DNA of 64,000 nt from contig NZ_LKAJ02000001.1 in NCBI RefSeq assembly GCF_001431295.2, positions 1,054,001-1,118,000 on the forward strand, given 5' to 3'. Below, piece after piece: positions 46,002 to 56,312 of this stretch (the stretch's first letter is position 1; every line of letters starts with the position of its first letter). Below the pieces are notes generated by a model. It had not been told where the DNA came from and did not search any database. It was given only the letters and a program-made list of their open reading frames with translations. Made by a program: the position numbers and the translations under genes. Source of the DNA: Candidatus Berkiella aquae. Its GTDB lineage: Bacteria > Pseudomonadota > Gammaproteobacteria > Berkiellales > Berkiellaceae.

Positions 46002-47018
46002 ATGGCTAATTTAGTTCATCATTATGAAACCTTTACAGAAAAATCATTAATACGCTCTGAAACTCGTTTAATCACCATGAGTGAATTTGGCAAGGTTGCT
46101 GTGATTTTTGGAGGGCGCTCTTCTGAACGAGAGATCTCCTTACAGAGTGGTGCGAACATCTTGTCTTCATTGATACGAAGTGGCGTCGACGCGCATGGCC
46201 TTGATGTTGATGAACAGTTGGCATCAAAGCTGATTGAAGGAAAATTTGAACGGGCTTTTGTTGCTTTGCATGGTAGAGAAGGCGAAGATGGGGTTATTCA
46301 AGGTTTGCTGCAAATGTTGGGCATTCCTTTTACCGGTAGTGGCGTTGCGGCCTCTGCTTTAGCCATGGATAAAGCGCGTGCTAAACTTGTGATGCATGGT
46401 TTACACATTCCAACGCCAGGCTTTGGTGTCGCTAAAACGCTAGAACAAGCACAGGAGATTGCACAGAAAATTGGTTATGCTGTGTGTATTAAACCAGTCT
46501 CGGAAGGTTCTAGTATTGGCATTACCCGCGTCAATCAACCCAGCGATTTAATCGAGGCTTTTACGAAAGCACACCGATACGGTGATGTCATTGTTGAAAA
46601 ATGGATTGAAGGAAAAAATGTAACGGTTGCTATTGTTGGTGATACCGTTTTACCCTCTATCGAGATCCGCACGCCAGGAGCGTTTTACGATTTTTCAGCA
46701 AAATATGAATCGGAAGAAACCCAATATATTTGTCCGGCCCCTTTGTCGATGGCCAAAGAACGCGCTTTGCGCGAGCTCGCTTATCGAGCTTTTTGTGCCC
46801 TAGGATGCCAAGGATGGGGGCGTGTTGATTTTATGCAAGATGCGCAAGGGAAGTTTTGGGTGTTAGAAGTCAATACGATTCCAGGGATGACATCGCATAG
46901 TTTGGTTCCAATGGCAGCAAAGGCAGCGGCAATGGATTTTGATAAGCTAGTGTTAAGGATTTTGGAAACAACGCTAGTTGCTACACAAGCAAAGAAGTTG
47001 GTTGGTCTTGAAACTTAA
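46002..47018 (+). CDS. ddl: D-alanine:D-alanine ligase
   Basis: This 338-residue ATP-grasp ligase makes D-Ala-D-Ala for MurF. VAVIFGGRSSEREISLQSG starts the fold, ALHGREGEDGVIQGLLQMLGIPFTGSG follows, and the ATP-grasp part includes VCIKPVSEGSSIGI and WVLEVNTIPGMTSHSLVP. The first 25 residues are an unusual extension; ATG 46077 (MSEFGKVAVIF) would give a standard start but has no ribosome site. It lies two bases after murB. Confidence 0.96.
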   Translation: MANLVHHYETFTEKSLIRSETRLITMSEFGKVAVIFGGRSSEREISLQSGANILSSLIRSGVDAHGLDVDEQLASKLIEGKFERAFVALHGREGEDGVIQGLLQMLGIPFTGSGVAASALAMDKARAKLVMHGLHIPTPGFGVAKTLEQAQEIAQKIGYAVCIKPVSEGSSIGITRVNQPSDLIEAFTKAHRYGDVIVEKWIEGKNVTVAIVGDTVLPSIEIRTPGAFYDFSAKYESEETQYICPAPLSMAKERALRELAYRAFCALGCQGWGRVDFMQDAQGKFWVLEVNTIPGMTSHSLVPMAAKAAAMDFDKLVLRILETTLVATQAKKLVGLET

Positions 47019-47034
47019 ATGGTGTCGATGATTT

Positions 47035-47784
47035 ATGGAGAAAACCTCTCGACAAAAAATTAGGCACGCCATTGAAAAGCGGCAAAAACAACCTAACCCG
47101 ATCTGGAAACGACTTGGAATGGGTCTGGGCAGCTTGTCTTTATTTTTTGTATTGGGTTATGCAACCTTGTGGTTTTTAGATCCCATTCATTTTCCGCTGA
47201 CTTCCGTGAAATTACTGGGCGAAAGAAATCATCTGACGCAAACAGAGCTGTATCAAATCATTATTCCTGAAATGAAATCAGGCTTTTTTCGTTTTAAAGT
47301 GTCTAAAATCCGAAGCAAGCTATTGGCACTACCTTGGATAAAGCAGGTTGATGTTAGAAAAGTTTGGCCAAATCAGTTAGTTATACACTTTGAAGAGCAT
47401 ACCCCTGCTGCGTATTGGGGCAACCAGGGGCTTGTAAGCGAGCAAGGGGTTTTATTTACACCTCAATATGCCGTAACCATCCCCGATTTACCGCTTCTTG
47501 AGGGGCCTGATGGACGTTCCAATACCGTTTGGCAACAATATCTTGAAATGAAAAAAATGTTGGCTCCTTTACAACTTCATATAACGCAGATCACGCTTGC
47601 TCCACGTGGTGCATGGCAATTGCGTTTATCTAACGGTACCACCATCGTTTTGGGTACCCATGATATTTTGCCTAGACTCAATCGATTTATTCGCGTTTAT
47701 GATCAGCATCTTTGTCAGAAGCAAGCGCAATTGGCTTATGTTGATTTGCGATATACCAGTGGAATGGCGGTTGGTTGGAAATAA
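47035..47784 (+). CDS. ftsQ: Cell division protein FtsQ
   Basis: This 249-residue bitopic division protein recruits FtsL and FtsB. A membrane helix lies at about 28-50 (LGSLSLFFVLGYATLWFL). A POTRA domain follows, starting LTSVKLLGERNHLTQTELYQ and ending near KVWPNQLVIHFEEHTPAAYW. The C-terminal beta domain ends in VDLRYTSGMAVGWK. It lies 16 bases after ddl; ftsA follows after a longer gap with inverted repeats. Confidence 0.95.
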   Translation: MEKTSRQKIRHAIEKRQKQPNPIWKRLGMGLGSLSLFFVLGYATLWFLDPIHFPLTSVKLLGERNHLTQTELYQIIIPEMKSGFFRFKVSKIRSKLLALPWIKQVDVRKVWPNQLVIHFEEHTPAAYWGNQGLVSEQGVLFTPQYAVTIPDLPLLEGPDGRSNTVWQQYLEMKKMLAPLQLHITQITLAPRGAWQLRLSNGTTIVLGTHDILPRLNRFIRVYDQHLCQKQAQLAYVDLRYTSGMAVGWK

Positions 47785-47792
47785 GGGCGTCT

Positions 47793-47888
47793 AACCAAAA
47801 TTTTATTAAAATGATACCAAAAGAATAAATTTTGTGTTTATTTCGTACTTATTGCTGAATAAACATGGGGTTTATTCATATTTTGGTT
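47793..47888. promoter_or_regulatory. Nested inverted repeats in the ftsQ-ftsA gap
   Basis: AACCAAAAT (47793-47801) is complementary to ATTTTGGTT (47880-47888). Nested inside, GAATAAAC (47857-47864) pairs with GTTTATTC (47870-47877) around ATGGG. This 171-base gap is the longest inside the dcw cluster, so it may hold an ftsAZ promoter or an mRNA structure that sets FtsA/FtsZ levels. Confidence 0.4.
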
Positions 47889-47955
47889 TATGCTAATGAC
47901 AATAGTTCGCACTGCCGGGAAAAATGGATTCTTAATAATGGGAGACATGAGTTAA

Positions 47956-49191
47956 ATGTCTAATAGAAGACCGGACAAAAATTTAATTGTTGCACTGGAT
48001 ATTGGTACCTCCAAAGTTGTTGCCATTGTGGGTGACATTAATGCTGAGGGAAATATTGAAGTGATTGGGATTGGCTCCCATCCTTCTTTAGGATTAAAAA
48101 AGGGCGTGGTTGTTAATATTGAATCCACGGTTCAATCGATTCAACGTGCTATTGAAGAAGCAGAATTGATGGCAGGTTGCCAGATTCATTCTGTTTTTAC
48201 GGGTATTGCGGGTAGCCATATTAGAAGCTTAAATTCACACGGTATCGTAGCGATCCGTGAGCATGAAGTGACCCAAGCAGATGTTGATCGTGTGATTGAT
48301 GCTGCAAAGGCAGTTGCTATTCCTGCCGATCAAAAAATCCTACATATTTTGCCACAGCAATTTATTATCGATGCACAAGATGGCATAAAAGAACCGATTG
48401 GTATGTCAGGTGTTAGACTTGAATCTAAAGTGCATATGGTGACCGGTAGTGTTAGCGCAGCGCAAAATATCATCAAATGCATCCGCCGCTGTGGTCTTGA
48501 AGTTGACGATATTATTTTAGAGCAACTTGCTTCCAGTTATGCCGTCCTATCAGAAGATGAAAAAGAATTAGGTGTTTGCTTGGTGGATATTGGTGGTGGT
48601 ACAACGGATATCGCTGTTTTCACTCATGGTTCAATTCGCCATACCGCCGTGATTCCTATTGCTGGCGATCAAATTACCAACGATATCGCCGTTGCATTAC
48701 GTACCCCAACACAAAATGCTGAAGTCATTAAGTTAAAACATGCTTGTGCACTAAGAAAACTAACCAATAATGATGAAATGGTTGATGTTCCTGGCGGCAC
48801 TGATCGCCCAGCGCGCCAACTTTCACGTGCGACGCTTGCTGAAGTTGTTGAGCCGCGTTATGAAGAGTTATTTACCTTAGTTCAAGCAGAGCTACAAAGA
48901 CACGGCTTAGAAGAAATGATAGGCTCAGGTATTGTCGTCACCGGTGGCAGCGCACAAATGCCAGGTGTTGTAGAATTAGCAGAAGATATTTTCCGTATGC
49001 CAGTTCGTCTGGGGTTACCAAGACATGTTACTGGCTTAGTTGATGTTCAACGCAGCCCGATTTACTCTACAGGAATTGGCTTACTTCTATATGGTCGACA
49101 ACAACAGCTAGAGCGTCATTTAGATGTAACTAGCCAACGTTTGTCAGGTATATGGGGTAAAGTTAAACGTTGGTTTCAGGGGAATTTCTAG
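47956..49191 (+). CDS. ftsA: Cell division protein FtsA
   Basis: This 411-residue actin-like protein anchors the FtsZ ring to the membrane. Phosphate 1 is VALDIGTSKVVAIVG, the second is CLVDIGGGTTDIAVF, and the adenosine motif includes GIVVTGGSAQMPGV. The SHS2/1C domain lies between. The amphipathic membrane-targeting tail is GIWGKVKRWFQGNF. Fifty bases separate it from ftsZ. Confidence 0.98.
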   Translation: MSNRRPDKNLIVALDIGTSKVVAIVGDINAEGNIEVIGIGSHPSLGLKKGVVVNIESTVQSIQRAIEEAELMAGCQIHSVFTGIAGSHIRSLNSHGIVAIREHEVTQADVDRVIDAAKAVAIPADQKILHILPQQFIIDAQDGIKEPIGMSGVRLESKVHMVTGSVSAAQNIIKCIRRCGLEVDDIILEQLASSYAVLSEDEKELGVCLVDIGGGTTDIAVFTHGSIRHTAVIPIAGDQITNDIAVALRTPTQNAEVIKLKHACALRKLTNNDEMVDVPGGTDRPARQLSRATLAEVVEPRYEELFTLVQAELQRHGLEEMIGSGIVVTGGSAQMPGVVELAEDIFRMPVRLGLPRHVTGLVDVQRSPIYSTGIGLLLYGRQQQLERHLDVTSQRLSGIWGKVKRWFQGNF

Positions 49192-49241
49192 TTCAACGTC
49201 ATGATTAATATAATGTACCGAATGCCAGTAAAGGAGAGAAG

Positions 49242-50387
49242 ATGAGTCAAATGTTTGAACTGCTGGATAGTTATCCTCAAACCGCCGTTATTAAAGTCAT
49301 TGGTGTGGGCGGTGGCGGTGGCAATGCCATTGAACACATGGTAAGCGCTGATATAGAAGGCGTTGAATTTATTTGTGCAAATACCGATGCTCAAGCTTTG
49401 CGTAATGCTTCTGCACGAACGGTATTGCAATTAGGCGGCGATGTAACCAAAGGATTAGGCGCTGGCGCCAATCCAGAGATTGGGCGTCAAGCTGCTTTAG
49501 AAGACCTTGATCGCATTCGCGAAGTATTACAAGGTGCTGACATGGTATTCATCACCGCTGGTATGGGTGGCGGTACGGGTTCTGGTGGCGCGCCTGTTGT
49601 TGCTGAAATTGCAAAAGAATTAGGTATTTTAACGGTTGCGGTGGTAACAAGACCATTTCCCTTTGAAGGTCGCAAACGTATGTTGATTGCCGATGAAGCC
49701 ATTCGGTCTTTAAGCCAACATGTCGATTCTTTAATTACCATTCCTAATGAAAAATTATTATCTGTATTAGGTAAGGGCGTCACTTTATTAGATGCCTTCC
49801 GCGCAGCCAATAACGTATTACTTGGCGCTGTACAAGGTATTGCTGAACTGATTACTCGTCCTGGTTTGATCAACGTTGACTTTGCTGACGTACGCACAGT
49901 GATGTCTGAAATGGGCATTGCAATGATGGGTACAGGGACTGCTCGCGGTGAAAATCGTGCACGCGTTGCAGCGGATGCTGCCATTTCAAGTCCATTATTA
50001 GACGATATCGATCTAGCGGGCGCGAAAGGGGTATTAGTTAACGTAACTGCAGGCATGGATCTTTCCATTTCAGAGTTTGAAGAAGTGGGCGATGCGATTA
50101 AGAACTTTACTTCAGACAACGCAACCGTGATTGTCGGTACTGTTATCGATCCGCAAATGACAGATGAATTGCGCGTTACCTTAGTCGCAACAGGTCTTGG
50201 AAGTAATAAAGCTGGCTCAGCATGGGCTGAAGAGCAAGAATCACGCGAAAGCTTCCGTCAAATGCGTCAAGGTGCCATAAAGAAGACACATGCACCTGTG
50301 ACAGGTTCAGCGCGAACAAAAGAAACTGCTTCTGAAGAGCTAGATTATCTTGATATCCCAGCTTTTTTACGCCGTCAAGCTGACTAG
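49242..50387 (+). CDS. ftsZ: Cell division GTPase FtsZ
   Basis: This 381-residue tubulin homologue forms the division ring. [17 protein letters not shown] is the N-terminal nucleotide loop. The tubulin signature is [20 protein letters not shown]. The C-terminal linker is short, and the conserved tail [15 protein letters not shown] binds FtsA and ZapD-like partners. AAGGAGAG lies before the ATG. zapD, encoded at 59399-60175, is its likely bundling partner. Confidence 0.98.
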   Translation: MSQMFELLDSYPQTAVIKVIGVGGGGGNAIEHMVSADIEGVEFICANTDAQALRNASARTVLQLGGDVTKGLGAGANPEIGRQAALEDLDRIREVLQGADMVFITAGMGGGTGSGGAPVVAEIAKELGILTVAVVTRPFPFEGRKRMLIADEAIRSLSQHVDSLITIPNEKLLSVLGKGVTLLDAFRAANNVLLGAVQGIAELITRPGLINVDFADVRTVMSEMGIAMMGTGTARGENRARVAADAAISSPLLDDIDLAGAKGVLVNVTAGMDLSISEFEEVGDAIKNFTSDNATVIVGTVIDPQMTDELRVTLVATGLGSNKAGSAWAEEQESRESFRQMRQGAIKKTHAPVTGSARTKETASEELDYLDIPAFLRRQAD

Positions 50388-50455
50388 AAGCAGATTAGAT
50401 GTATAATGATGCCCAATAAATCATTGTATAGCTCAATTGAAGGAAAGCAGGTGGC

Positions 50456-51382
50456 ATGTTAAAGCAACGAACTTTAAAGAATGTGATACGGGCGACAGGT
50501 GTGGGAGTCCATACTGGTGAAAAGGTTTTCCTCACCTTGCGCCCGGCGCCTGCGAATACTGGCATCGTATTTGTACGCGTAGACTGTGAACCTCCTGTTG
50601 AGATTCCAGCTAAGCCTGAATATGTTGGTGACACTTCATTCTGCACCACTTTAGTGAAAGATGGTGTCAGAATAGGGACTGTTGAGCATCTACTGTCTGC
50701 TATGGCTGGCCTGGGTATTGATAATGCCATTATCGAATTAAGTGCGCCTGAAGTGCCTATTATGGATGGTAGCTCAGGACCGTTTGTCTTTTTGATTCAG
50801 TCTGCTGGCATAAAAGAGCAGGATGCTCCTAAGCGCATGATGAAAATTAAGAAGGCCGTTGAAGTACGAGATGGCGATAAAATGGCTCGAATTGAACCAT
50901 TTGATGGGTTCAAGATTTCCTTTACGATTAATTTTGATCATCCTGTATTCCGTAATAGTAATCAAAAATCGACGTTTGATTTCACTCCAATGGCTTATAT
51001 CAAACAAGTAAGTCGCGCTAGAACCTTTGGATTCTTGTCAGATTTTGAATGGTTACGCGCTAAAAATTTAGCGTCGGGTGCTAGTTTAGATAATGCGATC
51101 GTTTTAGACGAATACCGCGTTCTTAACGAAGATGGTTTACGCTATGACGATGAATTTGTTCGCCATAAAGTGCTAGATGCCATCGGCGATTTATATTTAT
51201 TAGGCTATGGCTTGATCGGGGCTTTCCATGGCGTAAAGTCAGGTCATACCTTAAACAATAAATTAATTCGTGCTTTATTAGCTGAAGAAAATGCTTATGA
51301 GATCGTTAACTTCGAAGATAAGAAACAAGCACCGGTTGTTTATGCGGCGCCTGATTTATTAGGCGAGCCTATAACAGCGTGA
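50456..51382 (+). CDS. lpxC: UDP-3-O-acyl-GlcNAc deacetylase LpxC
   Basis: This 308-residue zinc enzyme performs the first committed step of lipid A synthesis. [19 protein letters not shown] starts the fold, [14 protein letters not shown] and [30 protein letters not shown] carry the zinc ligands, and the catalytic His is in [16 protein letters not shown]. It is the last gene of the dcw-type run. A small imperfect hairpin (50402-50430) lies in the 68-base gap after ftsZ. A strong terminator follows. Confidence 0.97.
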   Translation: MLKQRTLKNVIRATGVGVHTGEKVFLTLRPAPANTGIVFVRVDCEPPVEIPAKPEYVGDTSFCTTLVKDGVRIGTVEHLLSAMAGLGIDNAIIELSAPEVPIMDGSSGPFVFLIQSAGIKEQDAPKRMMKIKKAVEVRDGDKMARIEPFDGFKISFTINFDHPVFRNSNQKSTFDFTPMAYIKQVSRARTFGFLSDFEWLRAKNLASGASLDNAIVLDEYRVLNEDGLRYDDEFVRHKVLDAIGDLYLLGYGLIGAFHGVKSGHTLNNKLIRALLAEENAYEIVNFEDKKQAPVVYAAPDLLGEPITA

Positions 51383-51391
51383 TTAAGATAA

Positions 51392-51420
51392 AAAAGCCGA
51401 CGTAAGTCGGCTTTTTTTTA
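51392..51420 (+). terminator. Rho-independent terminator after lpxC
   Basis: AGCCGAC (51395-51401) and GTCGGCT (51406-51412) form a stem around GTAA, with four A residues before it and eight T residues after. It marks the end of the dcw/lpxC transcription unit. Confidence 0.93.
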
Positions 51421-51529
51421 TTTTTGAGAAAATCTCCTTGGTGCTTATCACGCTGTAGCTTTTAACCGGAGGTGGATAGCGGAGGCGCACTACCCGAGGG
51501 AATTGAGGCGGGTGAGGGGATAAAGCGTA

Positions 51530-52021
51530 TTAAGTGTGTCGCGCTAATCTTTCCAAACTTGCCGCTAATTTATCTTCGGGATTTTGTTCTCTTAGTGCCT
51601 TTGCCAGATTTTCGAATCTTTCCGCATTTTCCGCTGAGAGCTTAGGCATGGGCATTGGAGCAGCAGGTTGGGTGTCTACTTTCATGGGCACCACAAAGGT
51701 TTCAATTTTTATCTGAATAGAGCATAATCCTGCCCACTCATTTATGCTGCGCAACTTACTTATAAGATTGGGGACATAATAACGCAAGCGAGTGGCAAAA
51801 GCCGCGCTTTGTGCTAAGAGTGTTAAAATACCTTTATCATAGTAACCGACTCTGCAATGTGATATTAGTTCAGCATCAAGCACTTGAACGAGCGTTTTGT
51901 TCAAATCAGCCACAGCTTGAGCTTGCTCAATGAGTTTGCCGAGGGAAGATCCCTGGCCAGAGAGTAGATTGCTAACTAGATAACTCGATGAGGTCATGGA
52001 TGAAGCATCATGTTGAAACAC
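51530..52021 (-). CDS. dciA: DciA-like DnaB loader (DUF721)
   Basis: This 163-residue protein has the DUF721 domain at about 25-110 (SLGKLIEQAQAVADLNKTLVQVLDAELISHCRVGYYDKGILTL and SAAFATRLRYYVPNLISKLR), the KH-like fold of DciA. DciA helps load the replicative helicase DnaB in bacteria that lack DnaC. Its position between lpxC and secA is typical. GTG 52021 has an AGGGGG site; ATG 51997 is the alternative. The start overlaps the 5' end of the divergent peptidase gene. Confidence 0.85.
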   Translation of the reverse strand: MFQHDASSMTSSSYLVSNLLSGQGSSLGKLIEQAQAVADLNKTLVQVLDAELISHCRVGYYDKGILTLLAQSAAFATRLRYYVPNLISKLRSINEWAGLCSIQIKIETFVVPMKVDTQPAAPMPMPKLSAENAERFENLAKALREQNPEDKLAASLERLARHT

Positions 52022-52914
52022 CTACCCCCTATTCTATTCGTTTAGAGGGTGGTTTCCAAATTAGTTACCAATTAGGCTTGTTATTGCTCTTAAGCGTGAT
52101 AATTATTGCCTTAAGTGCCTTGTGGGGTGGCTATCAATTAGCCCTTGCAAAAATGGCAAAGCAACCAACGTCGATGGTGACAGAATCGCCTCCCCACAAA
52201 ATAGACGAATTAACAGAGCAACATCTGCAAGTCTTAACTCAACACATTGGTCGCATCGAAGCCAATTTGATGCGTATTAATGCATTGGGAGAGCGTTTAG
52301 TCCTTTCAGCTCATCTTGACCCTCAGGAATTTGATTTTAGCCATGATGTTCCCGTAGGGGGGAGCTTTATGCAGGAAAACACGCATGAAGAATTACTGGC
52401 CACTATTCATCAATTAAACGCTATGTTGGATAAGCGTTATGCACAATTAATGACGTTGCATCAGACCTTACAAATGCATTGGGGGCAGCGTGAATTGTCA
52501 TTTACAGGAATTGGCAAAGCGGTCACTAATGGCTGGATATCCTCATTCTTTGGTCCCCGCTATGATCCTTTTACAGGTCGCAAAGCATGGCATTCTGGCG
52601 TAGATATCGCTGGGAAAGAAGGCTCAGAAATCAAAGCACTGGCAGCCGGTGTGGTTAGCTATGCTAATACCAAAGGAGGTTATGGTTATGTGGTGGATAT
52701 TAAACACAGCAATGGCTTAACTACACGTTATGGACATAACAAAGAATTATTAGTAAAGCCAGGTCAGGTAGTACGTAAAGGCCAAACTATCGCCTTACTA
52801 GGTTCAAGTGGCCGTTCTACCGGTCCGCACCTACACTTAGAAGTGCATAAGAACGGGCAAGCTGTTGATCCGGGGGAATATTTCCCCGATTTTAAAAGAA
52901 ATAAGTCAACTTAA
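52000..52914 (+). CDS. M23-family (LytM) endopeptidase, membrane-anchored
   Basis: The protein has about 304 residues. A membrane anchor lies at about 24-45, with a coiled coil at 60-150 and a LytM domain at about 190-295. All zinc ligands are present: HSGVDIA (HxxxD), and HLHLEV (HxH) after GSSGRSTGP. It should therefore be an active peptidoglycan D,D-endopeptidase, unlike degenerate EnvC-type activators. ATG 52000 has GAGG upstream and is preferred over 51988. secA follows, as in other gammaproteobacteria of this order. Confidence 0.93.
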   Translation: MKHHVETPTPYSIRLEGGFQISYQLGLLLLLSVIIIALSALWGGYQLALAKMAKQPTSMVTESPPHKIDELTEQHLQVLTQHIGRIEANLMRINALGERLVLSAHLDPQEFDFSHDVPVGGSFMQENTHEELLATIHQLNAMLDKRYAQLMTLHQTLQMHWGQRELSFTGIGKAVTNGWISSFFGPRYDPFTGRKAWHSGVDIAGKEGSEIKALAAGVVSYANTKGGYGYVVDIKHSNGLTTRYGHNKELLVKPGQVVRKGQTIALLGSSGRSTGPHLHLEVHKNGQAVDPGEYFPDFKRNKST

Positions 52915-53001
52915 TAAATTTTATTGGCTGGGATAAAATGCCCCCATATATGTTATATTGGGCCGTACGGGTTTCATTCTGATAGAGATGATGGAAAAGA
53001 T

Positions 53002-55734
53002 ATGTTCACTGGATTCTTAAAAGCCGTTTTTGGTAGTCGTAATCAGCGTTTAGTTAAACGTTATCGCAAACAAGTTGAGCAAATAAACGCTTTAGAACCC
53101 AGCTTTGAAAAGCTGAGCGATGAAGAAATTTTGCAAAAAACCGCAGAATTCAAAGCCCGCTACCAAAAAGGTGAGACGCTTAACCAGTTATTGCCAGAAG
53201 CTTTTGCCTTGGTAAGAGAAGCCGGTAAACGTAGCCTCAATATGCGTCATTTTGATGTGCAATTAATTGGCGGTATGGTTTTGCATGATGGCAAAATTGC
53301 CGAAATGTCGACCGGTGAAGGTAAAACCTTAATGGCGACTTTGCCTGTGTATTTAAATTCTTTAGCAGGCTCTGTTCATGTTGTGACGGTCAACGACTAT
53401 TTAGCGCGCCGAGATGCACAATGGATGGGACCTTTATATCGTGCCTTGGGCTTAACGGTTGGGGTTGTTGTTCCCAGAATGCGCCAAGAAGTGAAAAAAC
53501 AAAGCTACTTAAGTGATGTGGTTTATGCAACCAATAATGAATTAGGCTTTGATTATTTGCGTAATAAAATGGCATTTACGCCTGAAGAATGTCTACAAAA
53601 AGAATTACATTTTGCCATTGTCGACGAAGTTGACTCTATTCTTATCGATGAAGCCCGCACACCTTTAATTATTTCAGGACAAGCAGAAGATAGCTCCGAT
53701 TTATATATCAGCATGAATGAAATTGCGCCACAATTAACCGCGCAAGCCATTAAAGATGGTCCTGGTGATTATGCAATTGATGAAAAATCAAAACAAATTG
53801 CCTTAACAGAAGAAGGCCATAATCGCGTTGAAGCCTTATTGGTGAAAGCAGGTTTATTGAGTTCTGGTAAAAGTCTTTATGATCCCGCACATATTGGTTT
53901 ATTGCATCATTTAAATGCGAGCTTACGTGCTCATGCTCTTTTTAAACGGGATGTGGATTATCTTGTTCATAACAATGAAGTCGTGATTGTCGATGAGCAT
54001 ACAGGTCGAACCATGCCTGGACGTCGCTGGTCAGATGGTTTACATCAAGCGGTTGAAGCAAAAGAGCGCGTCAGCATTCAAAGTGAAAATCAAACGCTGG
54101 CATCGATTACATTTCAAAACTTTTTTAGATTGTATGGCAAATTAGCCGGCATGACAGGTACTGCAGATACGGAAGCTTATGAGTTTCAGCAGATCTATGG
54201 TTTAGAAGTGGTGGTCATTCCTACGAATAGACCTTGTGTTCGTCAAGATCATCCCGATATGATTTATTTGACGAAAGAAGAAAAATTTGAAGCTATCGTT
54301 GCAGAAATTAAAGAATGTGTGAAATTAGGGCAGCCTGTATTAGTGGGTACAGCCTCGATTGAAACCTCAGAATTATTATCAAATATTTTGCAAAAACATA
54401 AAATTAAGCATCAAGTATTAAATGCAAAATACCATGATCAAGAAGCACAAATTGTTGCAGAAGCAGGGCGCCCTGCCACAGTTACGATTGCAACCAACAT
54501 GGCAGGTCGTGGTACTGATATCGTATTAGGTGGTTCTAAAGATGCAGAACTTCGCGCGCTAGAAGAGCCTACTCGTGAACAAGTTGAAGCCATTCTTGCG
54601 CAATGGCAAGAACGCCATGACGCTGTCGTCAAAGCGGGTGGTTTACATATTATTGGCACAGAGCGCCATGAATCTCGTCGTATTGATAATCAGTTACGCG
54701 GCAGAGCGGGCCGTCAAGGTGATCCAGGTGCCTCACGTTTTTATCTTTCATTAGAAGATAATCTGATGCGGATTTTTGGCTCGGATAAAATGGCAGGATT
54801 AATGCGTCGTTTAGGCGTGCAAAGAGGCGAATCGATTACCCATCCTTGGGTATCACGTGCCATTGAAAATGCACAACGCAAAGTAGAAGGTCATAACTTT
54901 GATATTCGTAAACAGCTTTTAGAATATGACAACGTTGCCAATGATCAACGTAAAGTGATGTATGATCAACGTGATGCATTAATGGCAACAGAAGATATTA
55001 GTGAAAATATCGTTGGTATTCGTGAGTCTGTAGTGAATGCGATGATTTCAGAATATATCCCACTACACAGTGTTGAAGATATGTGGGATATCGAAGGGTT
55101 AGAACAAGCTTTAGATGCAGAACTGGGACTTAAATTGCCAGTTCAACAATGGCTAGAAAATGAAAAAGATCTTCATGAAGATTCTTTAAGAGAACGCATT
55201 TTACAAAAAGTCACAGAAATTCATGAAGAAAAAGAAGCACGTATTGGCGCAGAAACGATGCGTCGTTTTGAAAAATCCGTCATGCTTCATGCATTAGATA
55301 CTCATTGGAAAGATCATCTCTCACAGATGGAGCATTTACGTCAAAGTATCTTCTTACGTGGTTATGCACAAAAAGATCCTAAGCAAGAATATAAACGCGA
55401 AGCCTTTAATCTTTTTACTAATTTGCTTGATAGCATTAAACGACAAGTGATTAGTATTTTGACGATGGTTGAAATTGATGCAGCATCGGATGTTGAGGCA
55501 GCAGAAGCGCAAGAAGCACAGCGTCGTCAATTTAACAATCAAGCGATGGAGTTCCGTCATCCTGATATCAACATGGCTTTGACAGAAGAAGAACAGAACC
55601 TAGAAATGCAGCCTAAAATGGTTGCGAATGGTGATACCACCTCGGTTAGCGCATCAAGCAAAGTAGGGCGTAATGAAAATTGTCCTTGTGGCTCGGGTAA
55701 AAAATATAAGCATTGTCATGGGCGTTTAGCTTAA
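53002..55734 (+). CDS. secA: Protein translocase ATPase SecA
   Basis: This 910-residue motor of the Sec pathway pushes preproteins through Sec[22 protein letters not shown] is the Walker [21 protein letters not shown] the DEAD-like region, [15 protein letters not shown] and [20 protein letters not shown] the second ATPase half. The C-terminal zinc finger [17 protein letters not shown] binds SecB. The frame is open from 52924, but ATG 53002 gives the standard [16 protein letters not shown] start. The stop overlaps the mutT start (TAATG). Confidence 0.98.
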   Translation: MFTGFLKAVFGSRNQRLVKRYRKQVEQINALEPSFEKLSDEEILQKTAEFKARYQKGETLNQLLPEAFALVREAGKRSLNMRHFDVQLIGGMVLHDGKIAEMSTGEGKTLMATLPVYLNSLAGSVHVVTVNDYLARRDAQWMGPLYRALGLTVGVVVPRMRQEVKKQSYLSDVVYATNNELGFDYLRNKMAFTPEECLQKELHFAIVDEVDSILIDEARTPLIISGQAEDSSDLYISMNEIAPQLTAQAIKDGPGDYAIDEKSKQIALTEEGHNRVEALLVKAGLLSSGKSLYDPAHIGLLHHLNASLRAHALFKRDVDYLVHNNEVVIVDEHTGRTMPGRRWSDGLHQAVEAKERVSIQSENQTLASITFQNFFRLYGKLAGMTGTADTEAYEFQQIYGLEVVVIPTNRPCVRQDHPDMIYLTKEEKFEAIVAEIKECVKLGQPVLVGTASIETSELLSNILQKHKIKHQVLNAKYHDQEAQIVAEAGRPATVTIATNMAGRGTDIVLGGSKDAELRALEEPTREQVEAILAQWQERHDAVVKAGGLHIIGTERHESRRIDNQLRGRAGRQGDPGASRFYLSLEDNLMRIFGSDKMAGLMRRLGVQRGESITHPWVSRAIENAQRKVEGHNFDIRKQLLEYDNVANDQRKVMYDQRDALMATEDISENIVGIRESVVNAMISEYIPLHSVEDMWDIEGLEQALDAELGLKLPVQQWLENEKDLHEDSLRERILQKVTEIHEEKEARIGAETMRRFEKSVMLHALDTHWKDHLSQMEHLRQSIFLRGYAQKDPKQEYKREAFNLFTNLLDSIKRQVISILTMVEIDAASDVEAAEAQEAQRRQFNNQAMEFRHPDINMALTEEEQNLEMQPKMVANGDTTSVSASSKVGRNENCPCGSGKKYKHCHGRLA

Positions 55735-56132
55735 TGAGAATTCCAGTTGCGGTTGGTGTTGTTTTTAATGAACATGGGCAAGTGCTCGTTGCTAAGCGCT
55801 TAGCCCATCAACATCAAGGAGATTGCTGGGAATTTCCGGGTGGAAAAATTGAACCTCATGAAAATGAAGGCCAAGCACTCAGACGAGAATTATTTGAAGA
55901 AGTAGGCATTGTTGTCACTCATCATGAAGCCTGGATGAAGGTTGATCATGATTATGATGATAAATCGGTTTGTTTAATTGTCCATAAAATAACCGGATTT
56001 TCTGGAGAGCCTGTAGGCTGTGAAGGCCAAGAAGTAAAATGGGTATTACCTTCTGCCCTTCTTTCGTTACCTTTCCCCATGGCGAATCATCGCATTGTAA
56101 ACGCGTTACAATCCTCATTAACCTCTGATTAA
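55734..56132 (+). CDS. mutT: 8-oxo-dGTP diphosphatase MutT
   Basis: This 132-residue NUDIX hydrolase removes 8-oxo-dGTP from the nucleotide pool. The NUDIX box reads GGKIEPHENEGQALRREL followed by FEEVGI, with all catalytic Glu residues. VAVGVVFNEHGQVLVAKR starts the fold. ATG 55734 overlaps the secA stop, and the secA-mutT order is usual in gammaproteobacteria. It is the last core gene before the accessory pocket. Confidence 0.95.
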   Translation: MRIPVAVGVVFNEHGQVLVAKRLAHQHQGDCWEFPGGKIEPHENEGQALRRELFEEVGIVVTHHEAWMKVDHDYDDKSVCLIVHKITGFSGEPVGCEGQEVKWVLPSALLSLPFPMANHRIVNALQSSLTSD

Positions 56133-56312
56133 CCCCTGACGAATACTTCGATACATGGTATGAGCTAGCTCTGCTATTGAATTAGTTTGTTGATCGAATC
56201 ATTCATATGGCCTATATCCTTATAGCCAACGACAAGGATAGGTAAGTTAGAAATGCTGAATTTTTCATTTAAATTAAATAAACAGGCTGAATGCCCTTGA
56301 AAAGAAGAGCTA

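Noticed and set aside
49487-50119. 210-codon minus-strand frame
   Set aside because: Fully antisense to ftsZ, with no known motif and no separate ribosome site; a by-product of codon usage.
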